Source: Coptis chinensis (Eukaryota; Streptophyta; Magnoliopsida; Ranunculales; Ranunculaceae). From it: 64,000 nucleotides of DNA. The stretch lies in the NCBI GenBank assembly GCA_015680905.1, contig CM027385.1, forward strand, positions 80,311,501 through 80,375,500, written 5' to 3'. The notes below the pieces were generated by a model, which did no database searches, was not told where the DNA came from, and was given only the letters and a program-made list of their open reading frames with translations. The position numbers and the translations under genes were made by a program. How positions within the stretch are numbered: position 1 is the first letter of the stretch; each line of letters begins with the position of its first letter. Shown here piece by piece: positions 23,726 through 35,295 of the stretch.

Positions 23726-24790
23726 GCTTGCTTTTTCTTGATCTTCCCTTCAGGCTTAACAGGTTGCTGTGGGTTAGCCAATTTCACTCTGTCTCTTCAT
23801 CTTCTTTTTCTTTCTTATCCGAAAGGAGGAAAGGCTTCCCGATGGGGATCCCGAAATGTATTTAGCTCTTTCTTTTGATTCCTCTATGCCTAACAAACTA
23901 GAGCAAACCATTTATAGAAGAATAAAAAAAAGCCTTCTTGCTCTTATCTTCCTCCTTCGTGTAGTAAGGGATTGTAATAGGTAGCTAGCTTGAGTCCGAC
24001 ACATTCTCCCTTCTTGCCGATCCCCGATTCGATCCATTGGACTCTTAGCGGGGAGGGAGATGGCCCCTTGGGGTGCGATCTAGTTCTTGTCCATTTTCCT
24101 TGCTTTGCTTCCTTTCCGTCCTTCTTTCCCGGTGAGTGTAATAAGGCCCGTAAGCTTCTTGTTTTCACTTGCTAGTCTTAGATTGAATCATTCTCATTGC
24201 CTCTATCCCTATGAGTGAGTCATCCTTTCTTCTAATGCTTCCATTGGAAATTCTTTACTCTATCTCTTCTAGTATCGGGTCAGATTTCACTAAAAAGAGT
24301 TATCGCCTCCAGGTTAGGTTTTTTTTCCTTCTTACGGTTAGTTCATCTTTGATATGTCCTTGAGTCCAATGAGGCTAAAAGAGTTAGAAGTCTTAGACTC
24401 CAAGAGCAAGTGGTCTAACCCGAACTACTAGTAACGGATTTGCCCTCGCAATACACGAGTAAGGGAATGGAACTCTTGTTTGAGAACTTTAGCTACGGAC
24501 TTAGGTTAGCTAGCTCTCAGCTTCTCCTATGGCTATTTGGATTAAGGAAGTAGGGTAATGCACATACAAAGAGGCCTAATCTAATAATGGTGGTGAGTCG
24601 AATAGCGGCAGCCGCTCCAAGGCTTTTATGCCACCTAAAGGCCTAAGATAGGAGAATGAGGTTCATGTTTAAGTATCCTCCGGGTTTTGCCTATATTCTT
24701 TGCTTTAGCGATTGAGTTCCCTTTTTCGAGTGGTGGTAGCCTATACCTTTTAGTGCTTCGGCTGGTTAGTACATATCGGATATATCCTAC
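23726..24790 (+). other. Organelle-like stretch B in the CACTA element
   Basis: GC-richer than the surroundings, with many short direct motifs in the style of plant mitochondrial spacers (GATGGCCCCTTGGGGTGCGA, GGCAGCCGCTCCAAGG). No gene could be recognised. Short open frames around 23944-24175 exist on both strands but look like chance. Origin unproven. Confidence 0.3.
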
Positions 24791-25329
24791 AGCTGGTGTA
24801 ATGCGTTATTTGGGGCTTAACCAATATGATTCTCTGTTATAGTTGATTGTATCTCTTTCGTTTAGTAGTTATTGACTTAGTGTGCTAACACATTGTTTGT
24901 GTATTTTTTAATAATCGTAAAAAGTTGTTATATGATTATATTTTTAGTTTATTTATTAAACAAACTAACACATTCTTTTCATATTGTTTTTAGGTTAGAA
25001 GTGAGATAACACGGTAGCTCAATTAAGTTTGTTTGAGATGGATCGGTTGATTAGCAATTTGTTGGATGGGTTATGTAAATTACATTGTTGTTGGATTATG
25101 AGACTTGATTTTGAATCAAGTGCTTAAGTTATTTAATTTTTTTTCCGTTGAATAAATCATGTAATATGAACAAGTTCTTGGAATGATTTATGTTAGTAAT
25201 AAAAGTATGATTCTTGTTTCCGTAATGGACTCTAGGCTCAAAAGTGTCCGAATGTATTGGTGGTGTCGGAATGTATGTATTGGTTTATAGGAATTTTCAG
25301 ATTTAAAAAAAAAAAAAAAAAAAAAAAAG
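24791..25329. other. CACTA interior, AT-rich, no gene
   Basis: Noncoding AT-rich sequence that ends in an A-run (about 25306-25328) before the right subterminal repeats. Nothing recognised. Confidence 0.5.
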
Positions 25330-26129
25330 TTATGACGGCTTCCAAAGAACTGTCGTGTGGCATACCAATTCTTGACAGTTTTTAGTGTTAATTTCTTGAC
25401 GCTTTTGTTTATCAGGATGACACTTAAATAAAAACAATTATAAATGAAGGTTTATTTTTTGACACTTTTTCTAATAAATTATGACGGTTAAGTAAAACAT
25501 GTCATGCAAAAGGATCCATTTATGACGTTTATAAATGAGTTTTTATCATATTAAATTCGAGCTTTGATGTCAGCTTCTCTAGAACCGTCATCAAAATTAT
25601 GACGCTTTTGGTTAACTTTTATGACGGGCTCTATAATGACGGTGGTTTTTTTAATGAAAAAATGTCATTAAACCTGTTTCATGACGGCTAAAAGCCGTCA
25701 TCACAAGTCATTTTTTTAGTAGTGTAAGTTGAGACATTCTCGTTTATCTTTATTTCGGTTTGATGTTCCTCGACATATCAGGATGATTGAAATATGGAGG
25801 TTATTTATTTTGGATTTACGCAAGTATTCTTATTCCAAATTTGTTTTTTTGCTATAATTATATGCATGTTTATCAGAAATGTACGATCTCAATTCACGCC
25901 TCGGGATTTGTAGGATATGGATGATGTGGAAATAGAGTAAATATCTATTTATTGTCGATTCAGATTCTACGAGAAATCAGGGTGTGACAATTTGGTATCA
26001 GAGCATTTAGTTACCCTAGACTAGCTGAGTCTAGGTGATCCTCGAAAATATGGAATATGGATAAAAGATAAAGGAGTGCGTGGAAAAGTTTGAGGATATT
26101 AATTTGGGGTTTTCGTTTAATTGTAGATT

Positions 26130-27056
26130 ATGGATGGAACACGAAACGACAGTGGTAATGGACCATCTGGGAATACTCCCAACCAATTGACACAGAACCA
26201 GTTAGCTCAGTTGTTGCAAGCTATGCAGAATAACTAGTCTGTTCGAGGTGATCCATTTGCTAAGCGTAATAAGTAGTTTGGTACTCTTGGTGGGAAACGA
26301 TTTACTGGTACTGGGAACGCGATAGTAGCAGAGGCTTGGATCTAGAGTTATGAGAATGCTTTTGAGCGCATGCAACTTATTGAGGTGCAAAAACAAGAGT
26401 TGGCTGTTCATCAGCTGGATGACACTGCTAGGTTTTGGTGGAGGGCTCTCGTCCCTAATCTAAACACTAGTACCTTGACTTGAGAGGGCTTCAAGACTAG
26501 ATTTGAGAGCAAGTTTAGTCTTGAAGCAGTAAAAGAGAAGTTGGCTCAATAGTTCTCTGAGTTGATTCAAGACGGAAAGTCTGTGACTAGGTATGTGACC
26601 AAGTTTAATGAGTTATCGAGGTTTTCCCCCCATCTTGTGAATACTGATAAGAGGAAAAACCAAAAGTTCATACGTGGATTAGAGAGTTACTTGGCCAGCA
26701 AATTGATTCCTTTTGACGGGGACACATTTGATCGTGTGTTGGATTTGGCATTGAAATATGAGGAGCATAATGCGGCCCTTAGAGAGTCGAGAGGGAAAAG
26801 GACGTTTGGAGAGCTACCAGCTATTAGCCCTCAACATTTTCGATTACGTACATGCCAAATGATACAGCTCAGAGCGGTCAGTTTCAGAGACCACCACCAT
26901 CGAGGTTTCAGGGAGGTGGAATTAATTCTGGATGTTATGAGTGTGGCCAAACTGATCATCACGCACGTGACGTACTGCCCACAGAGGAGGCAGAACCAGG
27001 GTAGACAAGGACATAACCAAGTCAATAGGCCAAATCCGGGAGGACCAACGCCAGTT
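26130..27056 (+). pseudogene. Degenerate Ty3/gypsy gag
   Basis: The frame opening at 26130 (MDGTRNDSGNGP) contains gag-type sequence: AEAW, RMQLIEVQKQELAVHQLDDT, ARFWWRALVPNL, then FKTRFESKFSLEAVKEK, KSVTRYVTKFNELSRFSPH and KNQKFIRGLESYLASKLIPF. Five in-frame stops (26235, 26274, 26343, 26481, 26550), each one transition away from CAG, CGA or TGG, and a later frameshift kill it. A zinc-knuckle remnant CYECGQTDHHARD lies out of frame near 26937-26975, with its last Cys lost. Gag forms the particle of the element. The open part after 26562 keeps the same frame. Confidence 0.85.
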
Positions 27057-27364
27057 TAGATTGCAACTTTATCAGTGAGAGATCATGTAGAAGGTATCGC
27101 TGACATACAACTTTATAGTTTGCATGTTTTGTTTGATATTAGTTAGTTCCTTTTTAGGTGTGTATATACTGGTATACGCATACAATCTATTACGGTGTTG
27201 CATTAGAAAGGAACAATAGATTCTCTGTGTGTAATAGTAATTATTTGTCTCATTGTGCTTTGGCTTTAAAATAATAATAATAATAATAATAATAAATGAT
27301 AATAAAATAAAAAAGTAAAAAATCCTTTGGATCTTGAAACGGGAATCTTTTTAGGTGTGTATAT
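27057..27364 (+). other. gypsy internal tail
   Basis: About 300 bases between gag and the 3' LTR with no pol sequence, an (AAT)n tract at about 27267-27295 and a purine-richer stretch before the LTR. Absence of pol here is what makes the element non-autonomous. Confidence 0.6.
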
Positions 27365-30049
27365 TGTAAAAATCTCGTTTTTATTTTACTAATTAATTGT
27401 GGTATTATTATTTATTTAGTTTTATTTATTGATATAATTTTTTAAAAATTTCAAAAATATAAAAAATAGAAATTTTGGTTTAGCAAAACTAGGAGAGAAA
27501 CGTGGGATAGTTATCAATTATAACTCACGTATCTAACTTTTTTTTCCCCACGTTTTTGAAAGAAAAACCCTAAAAACCCTACTGAAAAAGAAGGAAAAAA
27601 TAAAAGAGAAGAAGAAAAGAGAAAAGACAAACAAAGTATTGGGCCCACCGCACTATTGATATTACTAGTTGTTTACATCTTGTAGATTTAATAAGGTGAG
27701 TTATATTTAAATTTTTTTTGTTTCCATAGAAATAGGATATGTTGTTTGTTATGTGTGATCATATGGATTGTATATTGGGAGTATAAAGCCATTAATGAAC
27801 TGTATAGAGTTTTGTGAATAAGATGAACAATTAACAGTAAACATTATTCCAGAAAACTTGCCTGCGCAGTCTTTTAATTCTGTTCATATGGAGATCTTTC
27901 CTTACTTGGATGTCTCTCAAATTTAATCCTTAGTTACCTCATACATTGAACTCTGACATATATAAAGTTTAGACAAATCCAACGGTGGAGTTTTTGTCGA
28001 GGCACGCATAAGCATGACTGGTCGTAGTATATACTACGCCAGAAAACTGCACTGCGCAATCATACGTTTAGGCGTAGATGAAGGATGACCCAGTATTGGA
28101 TTGTCCTCAAATTTGAGATGTATATTTATAACACACAGTAGTCATACCCACTAATATTGCAGGCCTATCCGACGGTGGGATGTCAATTGAGGCATTGAGA
28201 TGCAAGACTATTGATTTTTGGATAAAGTTGTGAATGGAAAATGGTTAATTTTATTGAATGGATTGTTGTTTATGATCATTGTGCATGATTTTCTCCTGCA
28301 TGAAATTAGTATATTTACATCACAAGTGTAACCTTGGTTTATTTGAATATTAACATAGAATTGATTGAGCTTGTGTAAACTGTCGCTCTTGGGAGTGTGT
28401 TATAAGAAATATTGCATGGAAAGTATTGTTGATCGTGGAAATTTATTTTGTTTTGTATAACATATATACTATATGGATGTGAAATTATTAGAAAACCTAT
28501 GACACTATCAAAATAAGATGGACATTTCCTATACTCATGATGATTACGCATTCCATCTTTAGGAGATATGACGTGAATGCGAGTAGGATACATTTGATGT
28601 TTAGACGCATTCCATCCTTGTGAGATGTGGCGTAAATGCGGGTTTGGATATGTTTTATGATGCATTCCATCATTGTGAGATGTGATGTAAATGCGGGATT
28701 AAAATTTATAACAAGGTTCCATCTTTTAGGGGAGGAACTAAATGTCCTTTGCCTCACTAAGGGATGTGACATAAACCTTGGATATGTGGATTCATATGAT
28801 ATTTTATGACGCATTCCATCCTTGTGAGATGTGACGTAAATGTGAGATTAAATTTATGGCAAGGTTCCATCTTTTAGGGGAAGAACTAAATGTCCTTTGC
28901 CTCACTAAGAGATGTGACATAAACCTTGGTTATGTGGATTTGCATGATATTGGTATTTCACACGGTTGTTCACCGTGTCCAAGCGGCCGTTGTGTTATTG
29001 CATTTCTAGTTGTAGCCCCAACAAAAATATGAGCATGAAATGGACTTAGGTGTGAATGAGAGTCATGCTTGGGCAGGGCATGTTCTGGCACGAGTTCAAA
29101 GTGCGAAAATGGTAAATGGTCCTTTAGGAAATAGGAAGGATGTCTAAGATAATTTAATAAATCGTGGGGGTGTCTTAATTAAAAAGTATATTAATAATTT
29201 ATATAATACTTAAGACATTATTTTTATGTGTTATTATTATCATTGAATTAACCCTGTTTTGTAAGAGGGTGGGCTACCTAATCCTTATTGCAGGGATGAA
29301 GGCCACTTTAGACTGTTAGGCGCTAAGGTACTGTATACTTCTTGAAGTTATTATTTAGATAGTTGGTTACAATGTTATATTAAATTTTATGTATTATATT
29401 GGTATGTGCTACATGGATTGCACGTTAAGAGAAACTAAGTTTCTCTTGTCAGTTAGTGACAAGGGATCGATGTCTCTAACGCAGCCGAATGATGTAGACG
29501 TGGTATACGTAACTTCATGGTGATAATGTGTATTGTTATGAACTATCATGAGCATTGTATTTAGGACACTCACACCAGCATTTTTAATACTGACCCCAGT
29601 TTGCTTTGCATTCGGGGGTATGTTCCTTATAAAACCTAGACTTTTCGCAGGAACCGCAACAGTAGTAGCTGTTTGAGTTGAAAAACCGTGGAGCTACAGT
29701 TGGAATAGCTGGCTTTGCTTAGGAGTTGTTTTTTTTATAAAGATTCTACCTTTTTTTTTTTTGTATGTTGGATTTTGAGTTAATAAGTTGAGACGTTCTC
29801 GTTTATCTTTATTTTGGTTTGATGTTCTTCGACATATCAGGATGATTAAAATATGGAGGTTATTCATTTTAGATTTATGCAAGTATTCTTATTCTAATAT
29901 TTGTTTTTTTGCTGTAATTATATGCCTGTTTATCAGAAATATATGATATCGGTTCACGCCTCGGGATTTGTAGGATTTGGATGACGTAGAAGTAGAGTAA
30001 ATATCTATTTATTGTTGATTTAGATTCTATGAAAAATTGGGGTGTGACA
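27365..30049 (+). repeat. 3' LTR of the gypsy element (intact)
   Basis: 2685 bases, starts TGTAAAAATC, ends GGTGTGACA and is followed by TCAGC. It is collinear with both parts of the 5' LTR and has TTAATAAGTTGAG where the CACTA element sits in the other LTR. Open frames at 28339-28814 (minus) are matched by similar frames at 17000-17475 in the 5' LTR; these come from the tandem LTR motifs and are not genes. Confidence 0.85.
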
Positions 30050-30118
30050 TCAGCATTCAAAGAGTGGGCCATTTAGCATTCAACGTTCAGAGGCTAAAAA
30101 AACACAAACGACCCCTTA

Positions 30119-31749
30119 GTATCAGCACTATTCTACATTTCTGGGTCTGTGTCTGTGTCTTCATATTGTCGTAATCGGCACTATTAAATAACTTCCATAG
30201 AAAAAGTGGTAGAGAATAAATTTCAAACTATTTCCTAGAGTCTACAGAAACCAGCTGACCAGTTCCAACTAGATTATTGAGAAGATTGAATTCCAATTTG
30301 TACTCGTACTGTTTTCAGCTTCAAAAGGGGACTAGTTCGATGAGCGACAACAAAATGCTCAATTATTTTCTTTTAGTGGTTAGTTTAGTTTGTAACTTGA
30401 ATTATAGTATGAGGAGTAGAGAGACTCACCCTTCACCAGTTCACCCTTAACCATAACAAGAAATGTACAAATAGGAAAAATCCCTTACTAAGAAAGTTAG
30501 AATAGAGAAGTAGGTACAGAAAAGAGATGATTGAGTGTGGTGAACAACCACTAAGGCCCTATCATAATGTAATACAAAGAGCTGTATCAATCAAATCTGC
30601 ATTGTCCAAGCAGTTCTTTTGTTGGATTCAATATCATACTGATAACTGATGAGAAGAAAACAAATGCCATACTAAATTCCCTATCACATCAAATGATTTG
30701 TAATCAAAATTAATTGAAAGGCTATGTTTCAGAATTCGTTAAGTAATTGGAATTCCTAAAATTTTGACAACTCAGTGCCCCCTATCAAATATAGACAGTA
30801 CGTAGGAAAAGCATTTATGACATGTGGTTTAGTACCGAACTTGGCCCCTTAAAATGGTCTAAGAGATTCAAACCAGTCAATTAACTTGAAAGAGAATCAA
30901 GTTTAATTCCTAAATTAATGCTGTCACGACTTGGTGAAAATTGGGGAACTTCTAGTATAAAAGGATTAGGCAAGAAAAGAAGAGAAGAAGAGGTAATACT
31001 AGCTTCTAATTATTTTCAGTAATACTAGCTTCTAATTAAACTATTGATGTATTAGTATAACTGATCGAAGTTGCTAACCTATGTATAGAAAAATTTCAAC
31101 ATGATGTGTGTATAACTTGCCTGCGTGTTTCCGTAGTGTGTGAGAGTAGGTTCTATTCACTTTCATATTAACTTGTGCCATGACAAGTTTTGAAGTCAAC
31201 AAAAGGACTATTGAAAGCTCTTGTTGTTTCTGTTGTTGTTTCTGGTGAGGCCCCCCATTCATGATTTCCCCTTTCATCATACTAATATATACATATCTTC
31301 TAACCTTACCCCCAAAAGTGTAGCTTTTCTAATTTTAACATAAACCAGTCATGTGGCTTCCCAACTCCATAATGCAAAATCACCACTTTATATCAACTAA
31401 CATATTAAATGCTTTTGAAGCAAAAGCATGCATTCTTCTTAGCAATATACCTATACATAGTACCTCTATCAAACCCATCACCTCTCATTTGTAGCATCAT
31501 CTCCAACATTAGCAATCCCAAATCAAACTGCCTTTCCTTGAACTGGAACAATTCCACTCGCTTTTTGACAGAAGAATATTAGTAGGTTTTGCAAGATCGA
31601 GAACATTTGCACTCTTAACAAGTCAGAAAGATAATAATATTAATGCTCTATGGCTCTATGTGTAATGCCATACAAGTACTATATTGGCTTCTCGATGAAA
31701 TAAGTGTATACATGTTCAATGAGAAAAGAGTAACAAAACTCTTGAGTTC
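30119..31749. other. Intergenic, no gene seen
   Basis: About 1.6 kb downstream of the WRKY stop (minus orientation). A small local duplication of AATACTAGCTTCTAATTA lies near 31000-31040. Part of 31400-31749 is probably the WRKY 3' untranslated region. No coding sequence recognised. Confidence 0.5.
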
Positions 31750-33649
31750 TCATTGCTGTTGTTGTTGTCTATGTGCGAAAGGAGGAACCATGTCTTGCAA
31801 AAGGCCATAGTCAGGAAGTTGGAGCTGCTGAATAGTAGTTAGGTTATGTGGGTGCATGGTACTTGTGTCACCTTGGTTACTAGTGCGAGGAACCTGCATC
31901 AGTAGCTCTTGATGAAAACTTGGTCCCCCTGGCGGTGAAGTGAACATCGGATTAGCCAGCATTCTAGAAGCATTTCCTCGCAGTGTCGCCGGGCTATGGT
32001 GGTTATGTTGGCCTTCATATGTGGTTATCACAATTGATGGATTCTGAAATGATCTCTCTACACGTTTCTTCACAGTGCACTTCTGGCTAGTGCATCTGTA
32101 ATAGCTTCTGCAATGGCCAAACAAAGGCCTGTTAGACAATGAAATGAACAAAAAAGAAATAAGCAAGAGAGAAATTGTAGGGGTACATTCTTAGTGACTC
32201 AAGTCATCTAACTGAAGTTTCATTACCTTGTTGAAGAATCTATGATATGATGTAATGCAATTCTAGCTAGCATCAGACTATCAGTCATAGTGTTTGCATT
32301 CACATTAAAGCATATATAGAAGTATATACATTCAAATTAATTAGATAAGGATTGAAGTTCATTGATAGATGATCTTACATCCATTTTAGAACCTACAAGC
32401 ACTACATATATATATCATATCCATCTGAAATATTTTACTAATAACCATATCAGTTTCAAACGGTTAGCAAACTGTGGTGGTTTCACTATATGGATCAAAT
32501 CCATCCTTCTTTCGAAGAAAAAGAAGTATATATACAGTTACATAGCTTAAAGATAATCTTGCACCGTTAAAAAGGCAAGAGTGCTCATTAACTCTGTGTA
32601 TGTAGTAAATTAACAAACCTTGGATAAGGGCTATTCTTGACAGCCTTCTGGCCATATTTCCTCCATCTATATCCATCTTCGAGATGATCCACTTCACTCT
32701 CAGTCATGAAGGCGACACGTGGTTCTCTTGGCCTTTTCTCTGGTTTCTTCTTGGGTTTGTTCCTGAAGATCATGAAACCAAATGAGTACCACATAATAAA
32801 AATATATAAACATCCAAAGGCTAGTATCCACTCACAAACTGATCGATAGAACATGATACATACAATTCAAAGTCCCTTGATGGATACATGTGTACATATA
32901 TAGGTCAACATCAATCTTGTTTGATCGATCAATTACAGCCTTGACTGATGTTCAGTTCATTTAGAATATGAACTTCGACTGTCAAGTGTAGATAATCAAT
33001 AAAAAGCAATGGCTAGAATCATTCATTATAAAGGATTGCTAAAGGTCCTTTAACTTGTTAGAGTGTGAAAGCTAGAGTATACTTTTTAAGGTTGAACTTT
33101 TTCATTTTGTGATAAAGAGAACTAAAGAACATAGAAGTTCCTATATGACAAGAAATATGCACTACAACTAATTCACAAAGAACCAAAAACCTACACTTTT
33201 TTAGACATTTCATTTCCATCTTCACAGCCTGCTTTCTGTTGACGGTTTTTCTTACTCTTCCCAGAATCTTCTTCACCAGCTGCCTCAGTGGACGACGAAG
33301 AAATAGAAGAGTTGGGGGTTGCAGAAATGTCACCACTTCCAACTGTTTCTATTGCACCACCAGTATTCTGACCAGTGCCATCAATAGAAGAGAAAACTTC
33401 AGATGATGAACGTGACAGGTCCAAAGCTCTTTCTAGTGCCCCATAGTCCACTGAGCCTTGGAGATAGTCAGTGAAGCTCATGTTCATTGGATCAAAGCCA
33501 TGTTGATATTCATTTGCTGTCACTGATGGTATTTGATGGAAAGGTGAAGGATCAGTTGACATGGGAAAAGTACTAGTTCCAATGATGCCAGATTGATCTT
33601 CATGGTATATGTTAAGGCTGTATAGATCTCTTGCTCTATGATCAGACAT
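31750..33649 (-). CDS. WRKY transcription factor, group IIc
   Basis: Three exons, 33649-33195, 32762-32619 and 32107-31750, join in frame to 318 residues. The start [12 protein letters not shown] was chosen because it matches the N-terminus of WRKY28/71-type proteins; an upstream in-frame ATG at 33853 adds 68 residues that do not look like WRKY sequence. The WRKY domain lies around residues 170-235: [20 protein letters not shown], then CTSQKC and HNH (C-X4-C-X23-H-X-H), which is group IIc. The second intron falls inside the domain after PYPR, the conserved position. Just N-terminal is a basic stretch ([14 protein letters not shown]) and further upstream a serine-rich segment; the C-terminus ends in five glutamines. 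It is expected to bind W-boxes in the nucleus, typically in stress or senescence responses (family knowledge). No damage seen. Confidence 0.93.
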
Positions 33650-34908
33650 GGATCTTTGGGGTAAAAGAGTACACAAATGAGAAAGCTTAGTTGAAGGTTT
33701 TGTTCTTGGTTTTATGATATGAGGAGAGAGAAAGAGACTTTTGAAATTTGGTAACAAGAGAGGATTCAACACATCCAACTTTGAATACTTTTTATGTTCA
33801 TAAGATTGGTCTTGGTCATGGATACACAAAGAATGGTATATTTGAGATGGCATTATAAAATTTTGATGAAAATTACTTTACAAACCACATGGAAAGCTAG
33901 TTCAGGCCCACTGAGCTTCTGAATGTCTGGCCCAAAGTAGGTATTTATTGGACTTATGAGACATGTCTTTGCAGCTGAATGAATCCAATGCTGTTTAACT
34001 TATTTTTAACTTTTTAATTTTTTAGCACTCTCTAATCTCTAATTGGTTATGGTCGTCATTGTGATCTTGTATACTACAACAGTCTGAGCCTTTAATTGCA
34101 TTCATTATTAGACTCTTAATTGGTTGCCAAACCCTTGGAATTATAATCAAATTGGAAGGTGAGCACCAACATTGTCAGATATTGTTGCTTCTACTGATAA
34201 TTCAGGTGTGGATCTGACTTTGAGGATACAATAAGGATTAAGGAAACGATCATGTCATGTGTCATGACTTGATCTAACTAGACACCAAAGTAGTCTTGGA
34301 CCAACCTCATACATATTGGATTATAGCCAATATATTGATCAATTAATTAGCAACTTTTTTGGTAACCGCAATTAGCATCTTTGGATGTTCATAATTTGCA
34401 TGATGTGTAGACAACTAGACATTGCAATATACTTCAAAACCTATACCCACATAGTTATCTTATTAGATTAAGGCATTTATCGATCAGATTGATCACAGTA
34501 CACAATCAGATTCAGAGCTGAAACTAGGTAGCTAATATCTCATCTCCATTTAATTTTAAACGAGAGTAGTGGACTTAACTATACATGGTTTTGTAGCTAT
34601 GTGCAGATTATGTTTAGAAATCAGTGGAATATAAAGATAGCACGTCATTCATAAATTGAGCAAAAAGTAAGTGACTTCTACACACATACATAACAGAGTA
34701 TGCATGTATTATGTCTAAGAATCAAGTATTAACATCTAAATTGTTGGATTTGTGATGGCTCTCAAGAAATGCATACTAACGGTTTTATGTATTAGAAATG
34801 TAGAACCCTTATATCCAACAAAGATGCATTAAGACCTAAATATTTTGTCAGGTCCTATACAACTTAAAATTGAGTGTAGAAACCATAATTTTATGCATTG
34901 ACCAAAAT

Positions 34909-34951
<43 letters not shown>

Positions 34952-35140
34952 AAACAATATGGTTACGTACCTATGTTTTTGTCATTTTAAACGATACACA
35001 AGTAACACAACCCTAATATCTACTTGACAAACTAATCACACTCAAATAAGGACAACCGGTAGCAGACGGTAGTTAGCTTTATTATTGGCCGTCAATATTT
35101 CATTCACACTGTGGTCCTTCTGTGTTTCGAATTACATGTG
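33650..35140 (-). promoter_or_regulatory. WRKY upstream region
   Basis: AT-rich region upstream of the WRKY start, with no other gene visible. It contains an A-run of about 39 bases at 34911-34949. TTGACC (W-box core) occurs near 34897. The promoter proper was not located. Confidence 0.4.
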
Positions 35141-35150
35141 GCACCGGCAT

Positions 35151-35295
35151 TTGACTGTAGCCGACATTTGACTTCCCACGTGGCGACCTGTAACAGTTTG
35201 ACATGTGCTCTCTTTGCTGATTGATGCTGACGTCGCGTATTATCGGGAAAAAAAAATTTGCTGACGTCGCGTATTCTTGCTCCTAGAATCACGTG
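35151..35295. promoter_or_regulatory. Cluster of W-box, ABRE, TGACGTC and G-box motifs
   Basis: Within 145 bases lie two TTGACT W-boxes (35151, 35168), CCACGTGGC (ABRE/G-box, 35176-35184), TGACGTCG twice (35228-35235, 35262-35269) and CACGTG (35290-35295). The two TGACGTCG sites are inside a 16-base direct duplication, GCTGACGTCGCGTATT (35226-35241, 35260-35275). WRKY and bZIP binding is inferred from motif knowledge. The nearest gene is the WRKY, about 1.6 kb away on the minus strand. Confidence 0.5.

Larger units (their letters stand above)
18448..25724 (+). mobile_element. CACTA transposon carrying host gene fragments (Pack-CACTA)
   Basis: The ends are perfect inverted repeats beginning CACTACTAAAAAAATGAC, flanked by the 3-bp duplication TAA (18445-18447, 25725-25727). 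The intact 3' LTR reads TTAATAAGTTGAG at the same place and gives the empty site. Subterminal repeats are rich in TATGACGG and GTCGTGTATGACACAAGCGT (about 18480-18860, five units of about 60 bases) and recur in degenerate form at 25330-25700. No TNP2-like transposase is visible in the 7.3 kb. The interior instead holds fragments of a KUP transporter, argininosuccinate lyase and NET1, all in plus orientation, plus organelle-like stretches. Confidence 0.9.
15973..25989 (+). repeat. 5' LTR of the gypsy element (interrupted)
   Basis: Its parts are 15973-18447 and 25725-25989 (the TAA target is counted twice). It starts TGTAATTTTAG and ends GGTGTGACA. It contains a (TA)n tract at about 16032-16085 that the 3' LTR lacks, and internal tandem motifs near 17195-17600 built on CATTCCATCCTTGTGAGATG and GTGACGTAAATGCGGG. 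Confidence 0.85.
15973..30049 (+). mobile_element. Non-autonomous Ty3/gypsy LTR retrotransposon (gag only)
   Basis: Two LTRs of about 2.7 kb (TG...CA ends) flank a 1.4-kb internal region. The target-site duplication TCAGC is present at 15968-15972 and 30050-30054. A primer-binding site TGGTATCAGAGC (initiator-Met tRNA type) lies at 25993-26004, four bases after the 5' LTR. The internal region holds a degraded gag and nothing of protease, RT, RNase H or integrase, as in plant gag-only (TR-GAG type) elements. The 5' LTR is interrupted by the CACTA element; without it the retrotransposon is about 6.8 kb. LTRs differ: in a stretch of about 330 bases aligned by eye I count about a dozen substitutions, mostly transitions, so the insertion is not recent. 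Confidence 0.85.
13904..30115. mobile_element. Harbinger-like element split by a nested LTR retrotransposon
   Basis: Left terminus GGGGTTGTTTGTTTTTT at 13904. The right terminus, read inward on the minus strand, is GGGGTCGTTTGTGTTTTTTT, ending at 30115. Both ends are flanked by TTA (13901-13903 and 30116-30118), the usual PIF/Harbinger target. Without the 14.1-kb gypsy insertion and one TSD copy the element would be about 2.1 kb (13904-15972 plus 30055-30115). No transposase is visible. An open frame near 13940-14488 is low-complexity and is not claimed as a gene. The body contains a plastid ndhJ fragment and a 170-bp tandem duplication. Confidence 0.65.

Noticed and set aside
18448-25724. 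CACTA transposase (TNP2/TNPD) coding region
   Set aside because: No recognisable transposase motif in any frame; the open frames belong to captured fragments or are too short.
33650-33853. Upstream in-frame ATG extending WRKY by 68 residues
   Set aside because: The extension does not resemble WRKY28/71-type N-termini, while [12 protein letters not shown] does. Probably 5' untranslated sequence.
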